From assembly GCA_903851195.1 (NCBI GenBank), contig CAINNJ010000006.1:62001-126000 (forward strand): 64,000 nucleotides of DNA, read 5' to 3'. This DNA is from an uncultured Acidobacteriia bacterium. GTDB lineage: Bacteria > Acidobacteriota > Terriglobia > Bryobacterales > Bryobacteraceae. Under the pieces are notes generated by a model that did no database searches, had not been told where the DNA came from, and saw only the letters and a list, made by a program, of their open reading frames with translations. Positions 40,581-48,395 of this stretch are shown one piece after another (the stretch's first letter is position 1; the number at the start of each line of letters is the position of its first letter). The translations under genes were made by a program, and so were the position numbers.

Positions 40581-42678
40581 GGCGGCCTGGCCGGATCGGG
40601 CGGCACAGCACCACCACGCTCCGGCCGCCCACCCGATACTCACAACTGTCGAGACGCACGCGCTGCCCCGGCTCCACGTAATCGCCCGGACTCGGCAGGG
40701 CCGTATCCGCCACCAGCAGCCACTCCCGCGCCGCGCCTTCCTGAATCACGAAATACGCCTCATGCGCCCCGGAATTCACCATCACGTAAATATCGTCGTC
40801 CCCCAGACTGGCGCCGCGCAGACAATAAGCCAGCGTCTGACCACCCGGTGAGAAATCGGGCGAAGGGCCGCGCGTGCCATACCAGCTCACGTCGTCCCTC
40901 CAGTACTGGCTTCGCGCGATGGAGGGGTGCGCCTTGCGGAACGCGATCATCCCCTGCACGAACCGGAACACGTCTTTGTTGCTCTCCAGCAGATCCCAGT
41001 CCAGATAGTTCAGTTCATTATCCTGGTTGTACGGATTGTTATTGCCCTGCCGCGTCGCCAGAAACTCGTCGCCCGCCGAAAACATGGGCGTGCCGTTCGT
41101 CAGCATCAGCAGACACATGAAATTGCACGCCTGCCGCCGCCGCAGTTCCATCACCACTTCGGGCACGTTCACGTCGCCTTCCCAGCCGCAGTTCCAGCTC
41201 CGGTTATCGTCGGTCCCGTCCGTATTGTGGTGCCCGTTCGCCTGGTTGTGTTTGTGGTCGTAGGCGACCAGATCGTACAGACAAAAACCGTCGTGCGCGG
41301 TAATGAAGTTGACGCTCTGGAACGGCCTGTACGAGTTCTCCGGATCGTCCGGAAACAGGTCATCGCTGCCGTAAAGCCGCTGCATCAGCGCCCCCACCCG
41401 GCCCGACACGCCCCGCACGAAATCCCGCAGATCGTCCCGGTATTTCCCGTTCCACTGCCGCCAGTTGATGCCCGGAAACGCCCGCCCCAGCAGGTAACTC
41501 TCGATATCCCACGCCTCGGCCACCATGCGCACCCCGTGCCGCGCCGCCAGAAAGCTGATGTCCGCAATCAGCGAGGGATGCTCCAGATCCGTGCCGCCAT
41601 CCGAACGCCGCGTGAATACCGACGCCAGGTCGAACCGGAAACCATCCACGCCCATGTGGTTGATCCAGAACAGCAGGCTTTCGAGGATCAGACTCCGCAC
41701 CACCGGATGATCGCAGCGCAGCGTGTTCCCGCAGCCCGTGTCGTTCCGGTAGCGGCTCCGGTCCCCGGTCAGCAGATAGTACGACTGGTTATCGATGCCG
41801 CGATAGCTGTACACAGGCCCGTCCGGCCCGGCCTCGCTCGTGTGGTTGTAAACCACGTCCAGCCAGACCTCGATGTTACTGGCGTGGAACGCATCCACCA
41901 TGTCGCGGAACTCTTCGGCCGCGCCCTCGCTCGTCGGACTCGCCGCGTAGCCCTGGTGCGGCGAAAAGAAGTTCAGCGTCATGTAGCCCCAGAAGCTGCC
42001 CTCCAGCGGATCGCACTGCTGCACCGGCATCAGTTCCACCGCCGTGACGCCCAGCTTTTTCAGATAAGGAATCTTCTCCGTCAGCCCGGCAAACGTGCCC
42101 CGGTTTTCCGCGCGCACTCCGGAATTCGTCCGCGCCGTGAACCCCTTCACATGGAGTTCGTAGACCACCAGATCGTGACTCGGCCGCGGCGGCCGCTCCA
42201 CCGTCAGACTGCGCGGGGCCGTCGTTCGGGGCAGCACGCCCAGCGGCGCCCGGCCGTCGTTCGGACCCGGATCACCCGCCGCCAGCCGGCTGTACGCGGG
42301 AGGAAAAAACACCGCCGGCGCGAACGGATCCAGGAGAATCTTTTCCGCGTCGAAGTAATAGCCGGCCCCCGGATCGTGCCGGCCCTCCACCCGGTACGCG
42401 TAATGCCTCGCCTGCGCCACCGCCCCGGCCGCCGGGATCCAGCAATGCCAGATGCGTCCGGACTTGTTCAGCCGCGGATTCAGCCTTTGTTCCAGAATCG
42501 GCCGCACCGGATCGTCCGGACCATAGAGAAGCAGCGTCACTCCCGTCGCGCGCCGCGAGTACAGCGCGAAGTTCCAGGCGGACAGCGATTCCACCCAGGT
42601 CACGCCCATCGGCCCCGGCGTGCCCTCCCGCCGGTCCCACTCGTCGAAACTGCCTGCGGGCCGCAAGATTTCGGTCAT
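40534..42678 (-). CDS. glgX: Glycogen debranching enzyme GlgX (isoamylase-type)
   Basis: About 714 residues with the GlgX plan: N-terminal CBM48-like sandwich (WNFALYSRRATGVTLLLYG), GH13 barrel and a C-terminal beta domain. Catalytic motifs are visible: VYNHTSE, GFRFDLAS (nucleophile Asp), MVAEAWDI (acid/base Glu) and NFITAHDGF (third Asp). The enzyme hydrolyses alpha-1,6 branch points of glycogen in the cytoplasm. The frame is open to 42726, but that would run over the AHSA1/ArsR operator at 42721; ATG 42678 or 42696 is more likely and 42678 is used here. It is divergent from the AHSA1 gene and convergent with the hybrid kinase, with a 47-base overlap. Confidence 0.9.
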   Translation of the reverse strand: MTEILRPAGSFDEWDRREGTPGPMGVTWVESLSAWNFALYSRRATGVTLLLYGPDDPVRPILEQRLNPRLNKSGRIWHCWIPAAGAVAQARHYAYRVEGRHDPGAGYYFDAEKILLDPFAPAVFFPPAYSRLAAGDPGPNDGRAPLGVLPRTTAPRSLTVERPPRPSHDLVVYELHVKGFTARTNSGVRAENRGTFAGLTEKIPYLKKLGVTAVELMPVQQCDPLEGSFWGYMTLNFFSPHQGYAASPTSEGAAEEFRDMVDAFHASNIEVWLDVVYNHTSEAGPDGPVYSYRGIDNQSYYLLTGDRSRYRNDTGCGNTLRCDHPVVRSLILESLLFWINHMGVDGFRFDLASVFTRRSDGGTDLEHPSLIADISFLAARHGVRMVAEAWDIESYLLGRAFPGINWRQWNGKYRDDLRDFVRGVSGRVGALMQRLYGSDDLFPDDPENSYRPFQSVNFITAHDGFCLYDLVAYDHKHNQANGHHNTDGTDDNRSWNCGWEGDVNVPEVVMELRRRQACNFMCLLMLTNGTPMFSAGDEFLATRQGNNNPYNQDNELNYLDWDLLESNKDVFRFVQGMIAFRKAHPSIARSQYWRDDVSWYGTRGPSPDFSPGGQTLAYCLRGASLGDDDIYVMVNSGAHEAYFVIQEGAAREWLLVADTALPSPGDYVEPGQRVRLDSCEYRVGGRSVVVLCRPIRPGRLMPAEAKLKPGSKHP

Positions 42679-42720
42679 TTGTGTAAATTTCAGCATAGAC
42701 CCGACCCGCACCGCCCACAC

Positions 42721-42740
42721 ATGCAATCAAATGGTTGCGC
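42721..42740. promoter_or_regulatory. Operator 1 of the AHSA1/arsR promoter
   Basis: ATGCAATCAAATGGTTGCGC is an imperfect inverted repeat (GCAATC / GGTTGC) that matches the site at 42762-42781. It covers the -35 element of the AHSA1 promoter. The pairing with an ArsR-type repressor gene in the same operon suggests autoregulation. Confidence 0.6.
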
Positions 42741-42763
42741 ATTCCGCTGCGACTTGTTAATAT
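42735..42763 (+). promoter_or_regulatory. Sigma70-type promoter of the AHSA1/arsR operon
   Basis: TTGCGC (42735-42740), a 17-base spacer and TAATAT (42758-42763). The -35 lies inside operator 1 and the -10 touches operator 2, so a bound repressor would block polymerase at both ends. The transcript would start near 42770, giving a leader of about ten bases. Confidence 0.65.
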
Positions 42764-42781
42764 GCAACTGAGAGGTTGCAT
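42762..42781. promoter_or_regulatory. Operator 2 of the AHSA1/arsR promoter
   Basis: ATGCAACTGAGAGGTTGCAT is an inverted repeat with perfect 7-base arms (ATGCAAC / GTTGCAT). It overlaps the -10 element, the GAGAGG ribosome-binding site and the ATG of the AHSA1 gene. Its centre is 41 bases from that of operator 1, close to four helical turns, so both face the same side of the DNA. Confidence 0.7.
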
Positions 42782-43265
42782 GAATACAGATCGCATTGAA
42801 AAGAACATCCTGTTGCGCGCTCCCCAAACCCGCGTCTGGCGCGCCCTGGCCGACTCCGCGCAGTTCGGCGCCTGGTTCGGCATGAAGTTCGAAGGACCCT
42901 TCGAAGCCGGCCAGCCGGTCCGCGGCGTCATGACTCCGACCACCGTGGATCCCGACGTCGCTGGCCGCCAGCAACGCTATGAAGGCACGCCCTTCGGGTT
43001 CGTCATCGACCGCATCGAGCCCGAACGCCTGTTTTCTTTCCGCTGGCACCCGTTCGCGCTGGACAAAGACGTGGACTACTCGGCCGAGCCCATGACCCTG
43101 ATTGTCTTCACGCTGGAACCTGCAGAAGAAGGCGTGCGGCTCAGCGTGACGGAATCCGGCTTCGACCAGATCCCGCTCGAACGCCGCGCCAAAGCCTTCG
43201 CCGCGAACGACGGCGGCTGGACCATGGTGGTGAAACTGATCGACAAGTACCTGCAACAGGTATGA
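42780..43265 (+). CDS. SRPBCC / AHSA1-domain protein
   Basis: 161 residues with the START-like AHSA1 fold: IEKNILLRAPQTRVWRALADSAQFGAWFG at the start, the central FVIDRIEPERLFSFRWHP and a C-terminal helix ending in a lysine-rich segment. The family binds hydrophobic ligands, and bacterial members are very often encoded with an ArsR-type repressor, as here. The ligand is unknown. ATG 42780 is preceded by GAGAGG and overlaps operator 2; the longer frame from 42735 would cross the promoter. The stop overlaps the arsR-type start in an ATGA. Confidence 0.88.
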   Translation: MNTDRIEKNILLRAPQTRVWRALADSAQFGAWFGMKFEGPFEAGQPVRGVMTPTTVDPDVAGRQQRYEGTPFGFVIDRIEPERLFSFRWHPFALDKDVDYSAEPMTLIVFTLEPAEEGVRLSVTESGFDQIPLERRAKAFAANDGGWTMVVKLIDKYLQQV

Positions 43266-43612
43266 CTGCGGCCGACCAGAACTCGGCCGCCCTCTTCGCG
43301 GCGCTCGGCGACACCACGCGACTGCAGCTCGTCGCGCGCCTCTGCGCCTCTGGGCCGGCCTCCATCACCCGCCTCACGGCCGGTTCCGGCGTCACGCGCC
43401 AGGCGGTGACGAAGCACCTTCACGTGATGGAACTGACCGGGCTGGTTCGCAGCACCCGCCACGGCCGTGAAAGCCTCTGGGAACTCGAACAACGCCGCCT
43501 CGAAGACGCCCGCCGCTATCTCGATGTCATCTCGAAACAGTGGGATGCCGCCCTGCTTCGCCTGCAGGCTTTTGTCGAACAGCCGGAAAACGATCAGGCC
43601 GACCAGGCCTGA
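43262..43612 (+). CDS. ArsR-family winged-helix repressor
   Basis: 116 residues with the ArsR winged helix: LFAALGDTTRLQLVARL, recognition-helix region TRQAVTKHLHVMELTGLV and the wing RHGRESLWELE. The metal-binding ELCVC-type box of classical ArsR/SmtB proteins is absent, which is usual for AHSA1-linked members and suggests a non-metal ligand. It is coupled to the AHSA1 gene by an ATGA overlap, and probably binds the twin operator at 42721-42781 to control its own operon. Confidence 0.9.
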   Translation: MTAADQNSAALFAALGDTTRLQLVARLCASGPASITRLTAGSGVTRQAVTKHLHVMELTGLVRSTRHGRESLWELEQRRLEDARRYLDVISKQWDAALLRLQAFVEQPENDQADQA

Positions 43613-43620
43613 TCGCGGCA

Positions 43621-43637
43621 CCGGATCGGCAATCCGG
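43621..43637 (+). terminator. Short hairpin after the arsR-type gene
   Basis: CCGGAT (43621-43626) and ATCCGG (43632-43637) form a perfect 6-bp stem around CGGCA, nine bases after the repressor stop. No T-tract follows, so this is only a possible terminator or stabilising hairpin. Confidence 0.3.
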
Positions 43638-43693
43638 CCAGAACGAAATCTGACGCACCCGCCGGAACGTAACACCAACATACTTTACAGTCT

Positions 43694-43723
43694 TTGACCA
43701 CTTATAGTATTTTTTGTTACACT
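43694..43723 (+). promoter_or_regulatory. Candidate promoter of the matrixin-like protease gene
   Basis: TTGACC (43694-43699) is followed 18 bases later by TACACT (43718-43723). The local region is AT-rich compared with its surroundings. Transcription would begin around 43730, very close to the GTG start codons at 43730 and 43739, which would make the message nearly leaderless. Confidence 0.35.
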
Positions 43724-43738
43724 CTGCTGGTGAGAACC

Positions 43739-44359
43739 GTGAAGACTGTACTTATTCTCAGTGTCTTTGCTTCAGCAATCGTTTCCGGGCGCGCGGAGCC
43801 ATCCTCCCGCATAACCGCCTCGAACTGGTCCGGTAACTATACCCCGTGTTCTCGCCACGACGACTTACTAACTCACACGCACGTGGATCTCGCGGTGCGC
43901 TTCTCCACCGTAAATACCGAGTTAGCCGGGCAGTTTGCCCGGGCTCTGCAGTTCTGGTCCGGCGTTCTCGATCTCGACTGGCATGAAGTGCAGTCGGAGG
44001 ATTGCGCCATTCAGCTTGTCGATGGCACCCCCGCGCTTTTCGACTTCTGCGTCTGCATGAGCGCCAAAGCGCACCTGCCGGACCGCTCCGATTTCCAGGG
44101 CTGGGTGGCCTTCAACCCCCGCATGAAACTTACCCCCCAGGAGATGTTTTTCGATTCCGTGCATGAAATCGGCCACTTACTCGGCCTGGCCCACAACCCG
44201 AGCGAATCGTCCGTCATGTATTACTTCGGCACCGACCGAGCCGCCTCCCTGAATGCCGCCGACCTGTCCACCCTGGCCGCTCGCCACCAGTTGCGGTCCG
44301 ACGTTGCCCTGCACAAGGGCGGCGTTAAAATCATTCCCGCGCGGGTCGTGCCCAGATAA
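43739..44359 (+). CDS. Secreted matrixin-like metalloprotease (metzincin, M10 type)
   Basis: About 206 residues: a signal peptide (cleavage near GRAE), then a compact catalytic domain with the metzincin zinc site HEIGHLLGLAHN and the downstream SSVMYYFG, which carries the Met-turn. VAFNPRMKLTPQEMFFDSV precedes the zinc helix as in matrixins. There is no recognisable pro-domain with a cysteine switch and no C-terminal hemopexin repeat, so it is a minimal, probably constitutively active secreted protease. The substrate is unknown. Starts at GTG 43730 and GTG 43739 are both possible; 43739 places the signal peptide directly at the N-terminus. Confidence 0.8.
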   Translation: MKTVLILSVFASAIVSGRAEPSSRITASNWSGNYTPCSRHDDLLTHTHVDLAVRFSTVNTELAGQFARALQFWSGVLDLDWHEVQSEDCAIQLVDGTPALFDFCVCMSAKAHLPDRSDFQGWVAFNPRMKLTPQEMFFDSVHEIGHLLGLAHNPSESSVMYYFGTDRAASLNAADLSTLAARHQLRSDVALHKGGVKIIPARVVPR

Positions 44360-44387
44360 GCCAACTGAGATACACTACCGTCTGCCG

Positions 44388-44996
44388 ATGCGAACGCCTG
44401 TCCTGCTCGTTATTCTTGCCGCCGCCGCTTTCGCCCAACCGGCCCGGCTGCCGCAACTCAAACTCGAAGACACCACCGGCGAACAGCGCGCCCTCGCCGA
44501 ACGCATGATCAAACAGACCCGTTCCGGCCTCACCGGACCGTTCAACGCCATGCTGCGCAGCCCCGAAATGTCGCAGGGCCTGATGGACCTTTATCTCTAC
44601 TTCCGCTACAAAACCGCCCTGCCCAGACCGCTCGTGGAACTCGGCATCCTGGTCACCGCGCGCGAATGGTCCTCGCCGTTCGAATGGTTCATGCACTACC
44701 CCATCGCCCGCACCGAAGGCGTCGCCGCGCCCCTGCTCGCGGAACTCCGCGAAGGCAAACGTCCCGCCGCGATGAAGCCCGATGAAGCGGCGGTCTACGA
44801 CTTCACCACCGAACTGCTGCGCCGCCACAAGGTCACCCCGGCCACTTACCAGAAGGCGTTGAGCCTCTTCGGCGAAAAGAACCTGGTGGACCTGACCGCG
44901 CTCGTCAGCACCTATGCCACCTACGCGGGTCTGCTGAACCTGAGCGACGTCAAAATTCCGGTCACCGGCGGCCCGGAGTTCCTGCCCGTTCCTTAG
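44388..44996 (+). CDS. Exported carboxymuconolactone-decarboxylase-like (AhpD-fold) protein
   Basis: 202 residues with a signal peptide (cleavage near AFAQ) and an all-helical core of the CMD / AhpD type: MDLYLYFRYKTALPRPLVELGILVTARE, then EWFMHYPIARTEGV. The Cys pair of peroxidase-active AhpD proteins is absent, so a disulfide redox role is unlikely; a decarboxylase-like or unknown role remains. ATG 44388 lies 28 bases after the matrixin-like gene. The last 35 bases overlap, tail to tail, the convergent metallo-beta-lactamase gene. Confidence 0.75.
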   Translation: MRTPVLLVILAAAAFAQPARLPQLKLEDTTGEQRALAERMIKQTRSGLTGPFNAMLRSPEMSQGLMDLYLYFRYKTALPRPLVELGILVTAREWSSPFEWFMHYPIARTEGVAAPLLAELREGKRPAAMKPDEAAVYDFTTELLRRHKVTPATYQKALSLFGEKNLVDLTALVSTYATYAGLLNLSDVKIPVTGGPEFLPVP

Positions 44997-45846
44997 CCAG
45001 ACGCTTCTGCAGTTGCCCGCGCAGATTCTGTGCAAGAACCTTGCAGGCGTTGGAATCCACCATCGCGTCCGGTTGCGTTTCGCGCTGCGCGAGCCGCGTC
45101 CACAGCCCAGACGACTCCGGATGCGGCGTCACCAGGATGTCGCACGGCGTGCTCTCCAGAAACGCAAAACTCCGCTCGAAATCCTCCCCGTGCGGGTTCT
45201 CTTTGCGTTTCGTGTAGCGGTAGCCATCCTTCGAAACGGCGCTCAGACTATCCGCATAAACCAGGTTCAGACAGCGCCCGTTCTCGCAGGAGCGCCACGT
45301 CCAGGTCGTCCCGCCCGGCGTGTGGCCCGGAGTGAAACGCGCGGTCATCTGAATCGGCCCCACGCTCAGGGTCTGGCCGTCTTTCAGAATCTTCACGCGC
45401 GCCACCGCCGGAATCGGATCGATGATGCCGAACTGCGGGTCGTCTCTGGGTACCGCGCCCGCCTTCATCACCGCCGCCGTCCACGGACTTGCCGCCACCC
45501 GCGCCCCGCTCCGTTGCTGCAGTTCGGCGATGGCGCCCGCATGATCGAAATGCGCATGGGAGTTCACGATCAGTTTCACGTCCTCCACCCGAAATCCCAG
45601 CGCCCGGATATTCGCCTCGATCAGCGGCGCCGATTCCGGCAGCGCGGCGTCAATCAGGACATGGCCGGCGTCGGACGTCACCAGCACCGCGCTCAGCCCG
45701 TGCGTGCCAACATACCAGGTATTGCCGAAAATCCGGAACCCCTTCTGCGGCGTGTTCCAAACGGCGCAGTTCGAACAGGGATAACGGCGCTCCGTCGCAA
45801 GCAGAAGCGTGGTCAGCAGGAGAATCAGCGCGATTTTGCGGAACAT
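44962..45846 (-). CDS. Subclass B3 metallo-beta-lactamase homolog
   Basis: 294 residues with a signal peptide. The zinc ligands of subclass B3 are all present: NSHAHFDHAG (the H-x-H-x-D-H motif), His in TPGHTPGG and His in LVTPHPESSG. The segment YADSLSAVS matches the B3-specific region around Ser221, and the overall order follows enzymes such as L1. This family hydrolyses beta-lactams in the periplasm; some environmental homologs have other hydrolase roles. A CSNC pair just after the signal peptide is unusual. No regulator of the AmpR type is adjacent. Activity is predicted only from intact motifs. Confidence 0.82.
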   Translation of the reverse strand: MFRKIALILLLTTLLLATERRYPCSNCAVWNTPQKGFRIFGNTWYVGTHGLSAVLVTSDAGHVLIDAALPESAPLIEANIRALGFRVEDVKLIVNSHAHFDHAGAIAELQQRSGARVAASPWTAAVMKAGAVPRDDPQFGIIDPIPAVARVKILKDGQTLSVGPIQMTARFTPGHTPGGTTWTWRSCENGRCLNLVYADSLSAVSKDGYRYTKRKENPHGEDFERSFAFLESTPCDILVTPHPESSGLWTRLAQRETQPDAMVDSNACKVLAQNLRGQLQKRLAKERAGTPGRR

Positions 45847-46214
45847 AAAACCATCGTAAACGCCGATCCCCGCCGCCCGAAAATTATTTCCTCAACCTGC
45901 TCAGGCACTTACACCACCCGCCGCGGGCAGCCCGGCCAGGCCATCCGCTACCCTCGCCTCATAAGACGCCGGCCGCCCCCATCTGTGGCCGGTGTCGCCA
46001 TACCGGGGCAATTCCTCGAGGCCCTGCTCCGGTTCAGGCCCGAAAGATGTGGGGGTAGGCGCTGCCATCTCATGCGGCCGGGGCGATTCTCAGGCTTGTC
46101 CCCGACATGCTCCGCGCGCGGAGCATCAAGCCTGAAGAAAGCGAATTCGGCGGCGACTGTGGCGGCCGCCGCCGATTTTCGCCAAATTGGGTTCGCATTT
46201 TCAACTGCCCGGTC
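45847..46214. other. 368-base stretch without a gene
   Basis: No reading frame here looks like a protein. The sequence is GC-rich and full of inverted repeats: a nested palindrome at 46090-46135 (listed separately), a GGCGGCG / CGCCGCC pairing near 46150-46175 and a GGCCG-rich pairing near 45970-45990. It lies between two genes transcribed on the minus strand and so should contain the metallo-beta-lactamase promoter, but I see no convincing -35/-10 pair. Confidence 0.5.
46090..46135. repeat. Nested palindrome with outer and inner stems
   Basis: ATGCTCCGCGCGCGGAGCAT (46107-46126) is a perfect 20-base palindrome. It is enclosed by TCAGGCTTG (46090-46098) and CAAGCCTGA (46127-46135), which are perfectly complementary, with an 8-base bulge on one side only. 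As RNA it would fold into a long hairpin with a side bulge. It lies in a gene-free region downstream of the PQQ dehydrogenase gene (minus strand), so it could be a terminator, a REP-type repeat or part of a small RNA. Confidence 0.6.
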
Positions 46215-48317
46215 TCAGTTTTCGGCCAGTTCGAACACATACAGCGCGTTGCCGCTGTTCGGATGATGAATCTCCGGAGCAATCACATGCGGTACATCAC
46301 GCGGACTCCCTCCGCCCAGCCCCGTCGTCACCGCAATATACTGTTTGCCCCCGATCGCGAAGCTCACCGGATGCCCCTGCACGGACGTGCCGAGCCGCGT
46401 CTGCCAAAGCTGCTTCCCGGTCTTCACATCCACGGCTTTGAAATACCGGTCCAGATCCCCCACGAAGGCCACGCCTCCGGCCGTCGAAAGCACCCCGGTC
46501 AGAAACGGCGCCCGCTGCTCAATGGTCCAGAGCTCCTTCAGCGTTTTCACGTCGTAAGCGGAGAGTTTGCCGATCTTCCCGTTCTTCCCCGGCATCTCCA
46601 GAAAATGCCGGTTCGCCGCCCCGCCGCCCGACCCCGCCTTCATCTCCACCTCGCGGCCGGACATCTCCATGCAGCTCTGGCTCAGCGGAATAATCAGCTG
46701 CTCAGTCGGCACGTGATAACTCATCGGCTGCCAGTTGTGCCCGCCCTCCGTGCTGGGGCACGCCTGCAGCCACTGCCCGATCTTCTGCTCCAGCACATCG
46801 CTCCGGTACGTCACCTCGCCGGTCTTCCGGTCCACGTTCGAGAACACGTTCTGGAACACGGTCTGCGCGGAATCCAGATACTTGCCGGTCACCCGGTCCA
46901 GCTTCCACAGGATCCCTACCTTCCCAACCGAAAACACCAGCTTCTGCCCGCCCTGGTCCACCAATACGCGCTCGAAGACCTCATCCAGATCGAACGTTTC
47001 CTGCGGCACATGCTGGAAGTACCAGTCGAGCTTCCCGGTATCCGGATTCAGCGCCACGGTCGAGTTCGTGAACAGGCCCTTATCGCCCACCTTCGAACCC
47101 CGGCTCACCCGCAGCCACGGCTTGGCTTGAGAAATGCCCCAGTACGTCCGGTTCAGTTCCGGATCGAAGCTGCCCATAATCCACGTATCGCCGCCCGCCC
47201 GCAGCAGATTCGGCAGCTTGCCCCACGTATCGCCGCCCGGCTGCCCTTCGCGCGCCACCGTGTTGAACTTCCACAGCGGCTTGCCGGTGGCCCCGTCGAA
47301 GCCACTGATATAGCAGCCTTCTTCCTTGTAACTGGTGCAGCCCGTCAGCCCCTGCAGCACCTTGCCGTTGATCACGATACTGCCGGCCGTGTTGCTGAAG
47401 CCGCGATTCGGCGGCGCGACTTCGCTCTGCCAGAGAATCGCCCCGTTGCGCGCGCTGAGCGCATACAGCCGCGCGTCGGTCGTCGAAAGGAACACCTTGT
47501 CGTCCCAGATGGAGAGGCTTCGCGTGGCCCCATAAGCGCGCGTCGATTCCGGCCCCACATGGTTTTCCCAGATCAGGTCTCCGGTCTTGCCGTCGAGCGC
47601 CTGCACCGTGTTGCTGGTGTTCGAAAGGTAGATAATGCCGTTGTGCACAATCGGCGTCGGCTCCGTCGCGCCGCCCTCGTTCATCGCCCAAACCCACGCC
47701 AGCCGCAGGTTTTTCACATTCGCCGCCGTAATTTCGCTCAGCGGACTGTAGCTCCATCCCTGATAGTTCCGGCGAATCATCAGCCAGTCGCCATCGGCGG
47801 GATGCCGCAGCATCTCATCGGTCACCGGCACATAGTTCTTCACTTCGCCCTTGACCGTGTGCCCCTTCGGCCCGGTCGCCTGCGACAGCCCCGCCTGATC
47901 GGATGCCGGCGAGTTCAGGATCGCCAGCAGCGCGGCCGGCATCTGCCCGTTGGCGACGGCACTGATCTTCGACGTTGGAGCGGCCCCGGGCTTCGCCCCG
48001 TTCGCCTCCAGCAGGAACGCCACCAGCTGCGAGTACGTGTCCTGCCCCAGCCCGCCGATATTGCCAGGCGGCATCGTCTGTTGAATATAGGCCGTCAGTT
48101 CCGCAGGAGTCTTCGCGCCCCACTGCCGCAGGAAGTTGCCGCCGGCAAGCTGCGGTGCCTCATTGCGGCCCGAAAGGTCGGGCAAATGACAACTCCCGCA
48201 GTTCGCCAGATAGACCCCGCGCCCGGCCGTGGCCTGTTCCGCCGTGAAAACCCCGGTCTGCGCGTTCAGACCGGCCGCCGCAATCCCTGCAAAAACGAGC
48301 GCTCGCACTGTCGCCAT
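46215..48317 (-). CDS. Cytochrome c fused to a PQQ-dependent dehydrogenase
   Basis: 700 residues: a signal peptide, an N-terminal cytochrome c domain ([14 protein letters not shown] as likely Met region), a linker, then a PQQ propeller from about 170 ([39 protein letters not shown], and several WD-like blade ends). In the usual catalytic segment the sequence is ETFDLDEV, where the second Asp occupies the position that is Asp in lanthanide-dependent enzymes, though some calcium enzymes also have it. Most PQQ-cytochrome fusions carry the cytochrome at the C-terminus; here it is at the front. It is exported, probably oxidising an alcohol or sugar. It is monocistronic and divergent from hisS. Confidence 0.82.
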   Translation of the reverse strand: MATVRALVFAGIAAAGLNAQTGVFTAEQATAGRGVYLANCGSCHLPDLSGRNEAPQLAGGNFLRQWGAKTPAELTAYIQQTMPPGNIGGLGQDTYSQLVAFLLEANGAKPGAAPTSKISAVANGQMPAALLAILNSPASDQAGLSQATGPKGHTVKGEVKNYVPVTDEMLRHPADGDWLMIRRNYQGWSYSPLSEITAANVKNLRLAWVWAMNEGGATEPTPIVHNGIIYLSNTSNTVQALDGKTGDLIWENHVGPESTRAYGATRSLSIWDDKVFLSTTDARLYALSARNGAILWQSEVAPPNRGFSNTAGSIVINGKVLQGLTGCTSYKEEGCYISGFDGATGKPLWKFNTVAREGQPGGDTWGKLPNLLRAGGDTWIMGSFDPELNRTYWGISQAKPWLRVSRGSKVGDKGLFTNSTVALNPDTGKLDWYFQHVPQETFDLDEVFERVLVDQGGQKLVFSVGKVGILWKLDRVTGKYLDSAQTVFQNVFSNVDRKTGEVTYRSDVLEQKIGQWLQACPSTEGGHNWQPMSYHVPTEQLIIPLSQSCMEMSGREVEMKAGSGGGAANRHFLEMPGKNGKIGKLSAYDVKTLKELWTIEQRAPFLTGVLSTAGGVAFVGDLDRYFKAVDVKTGKQLWQTRLGTSVQGHPVSFAIGGKQYIAVTTGLGGGSPRDVPHVIAPEIHHPNSGNALYVFELAEN

Positions 48318-48395
48318 AGATGCGAATTCTATCTCACCGGGGGGCCTGACGAGGCAATCGGATTTCCGCGTGATAGCATCGGAATTCCCCCTTAC

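Noticed and set aside
42692..42726. Possible glgX promoter TTGCAT ... TATGCT on the minus strand
   Set aside because: The spacing is 23 bases, too long for a sigma70-type promoter.
40927..42771. A 614-codon plus-strand open frame opposite glgX
   Set aside because: Arg/His/Pro-rich nonsense composition; glgX on the other strand has every family motif.
46107..48395. Long N-terminal extension in frame with hisS
   Set aside because: It is antisense to the cytochrome-PQQ dehydrogenase gene, and HisRS proteins start directly at the KGTRDLLPP segment found after ATG 48396.
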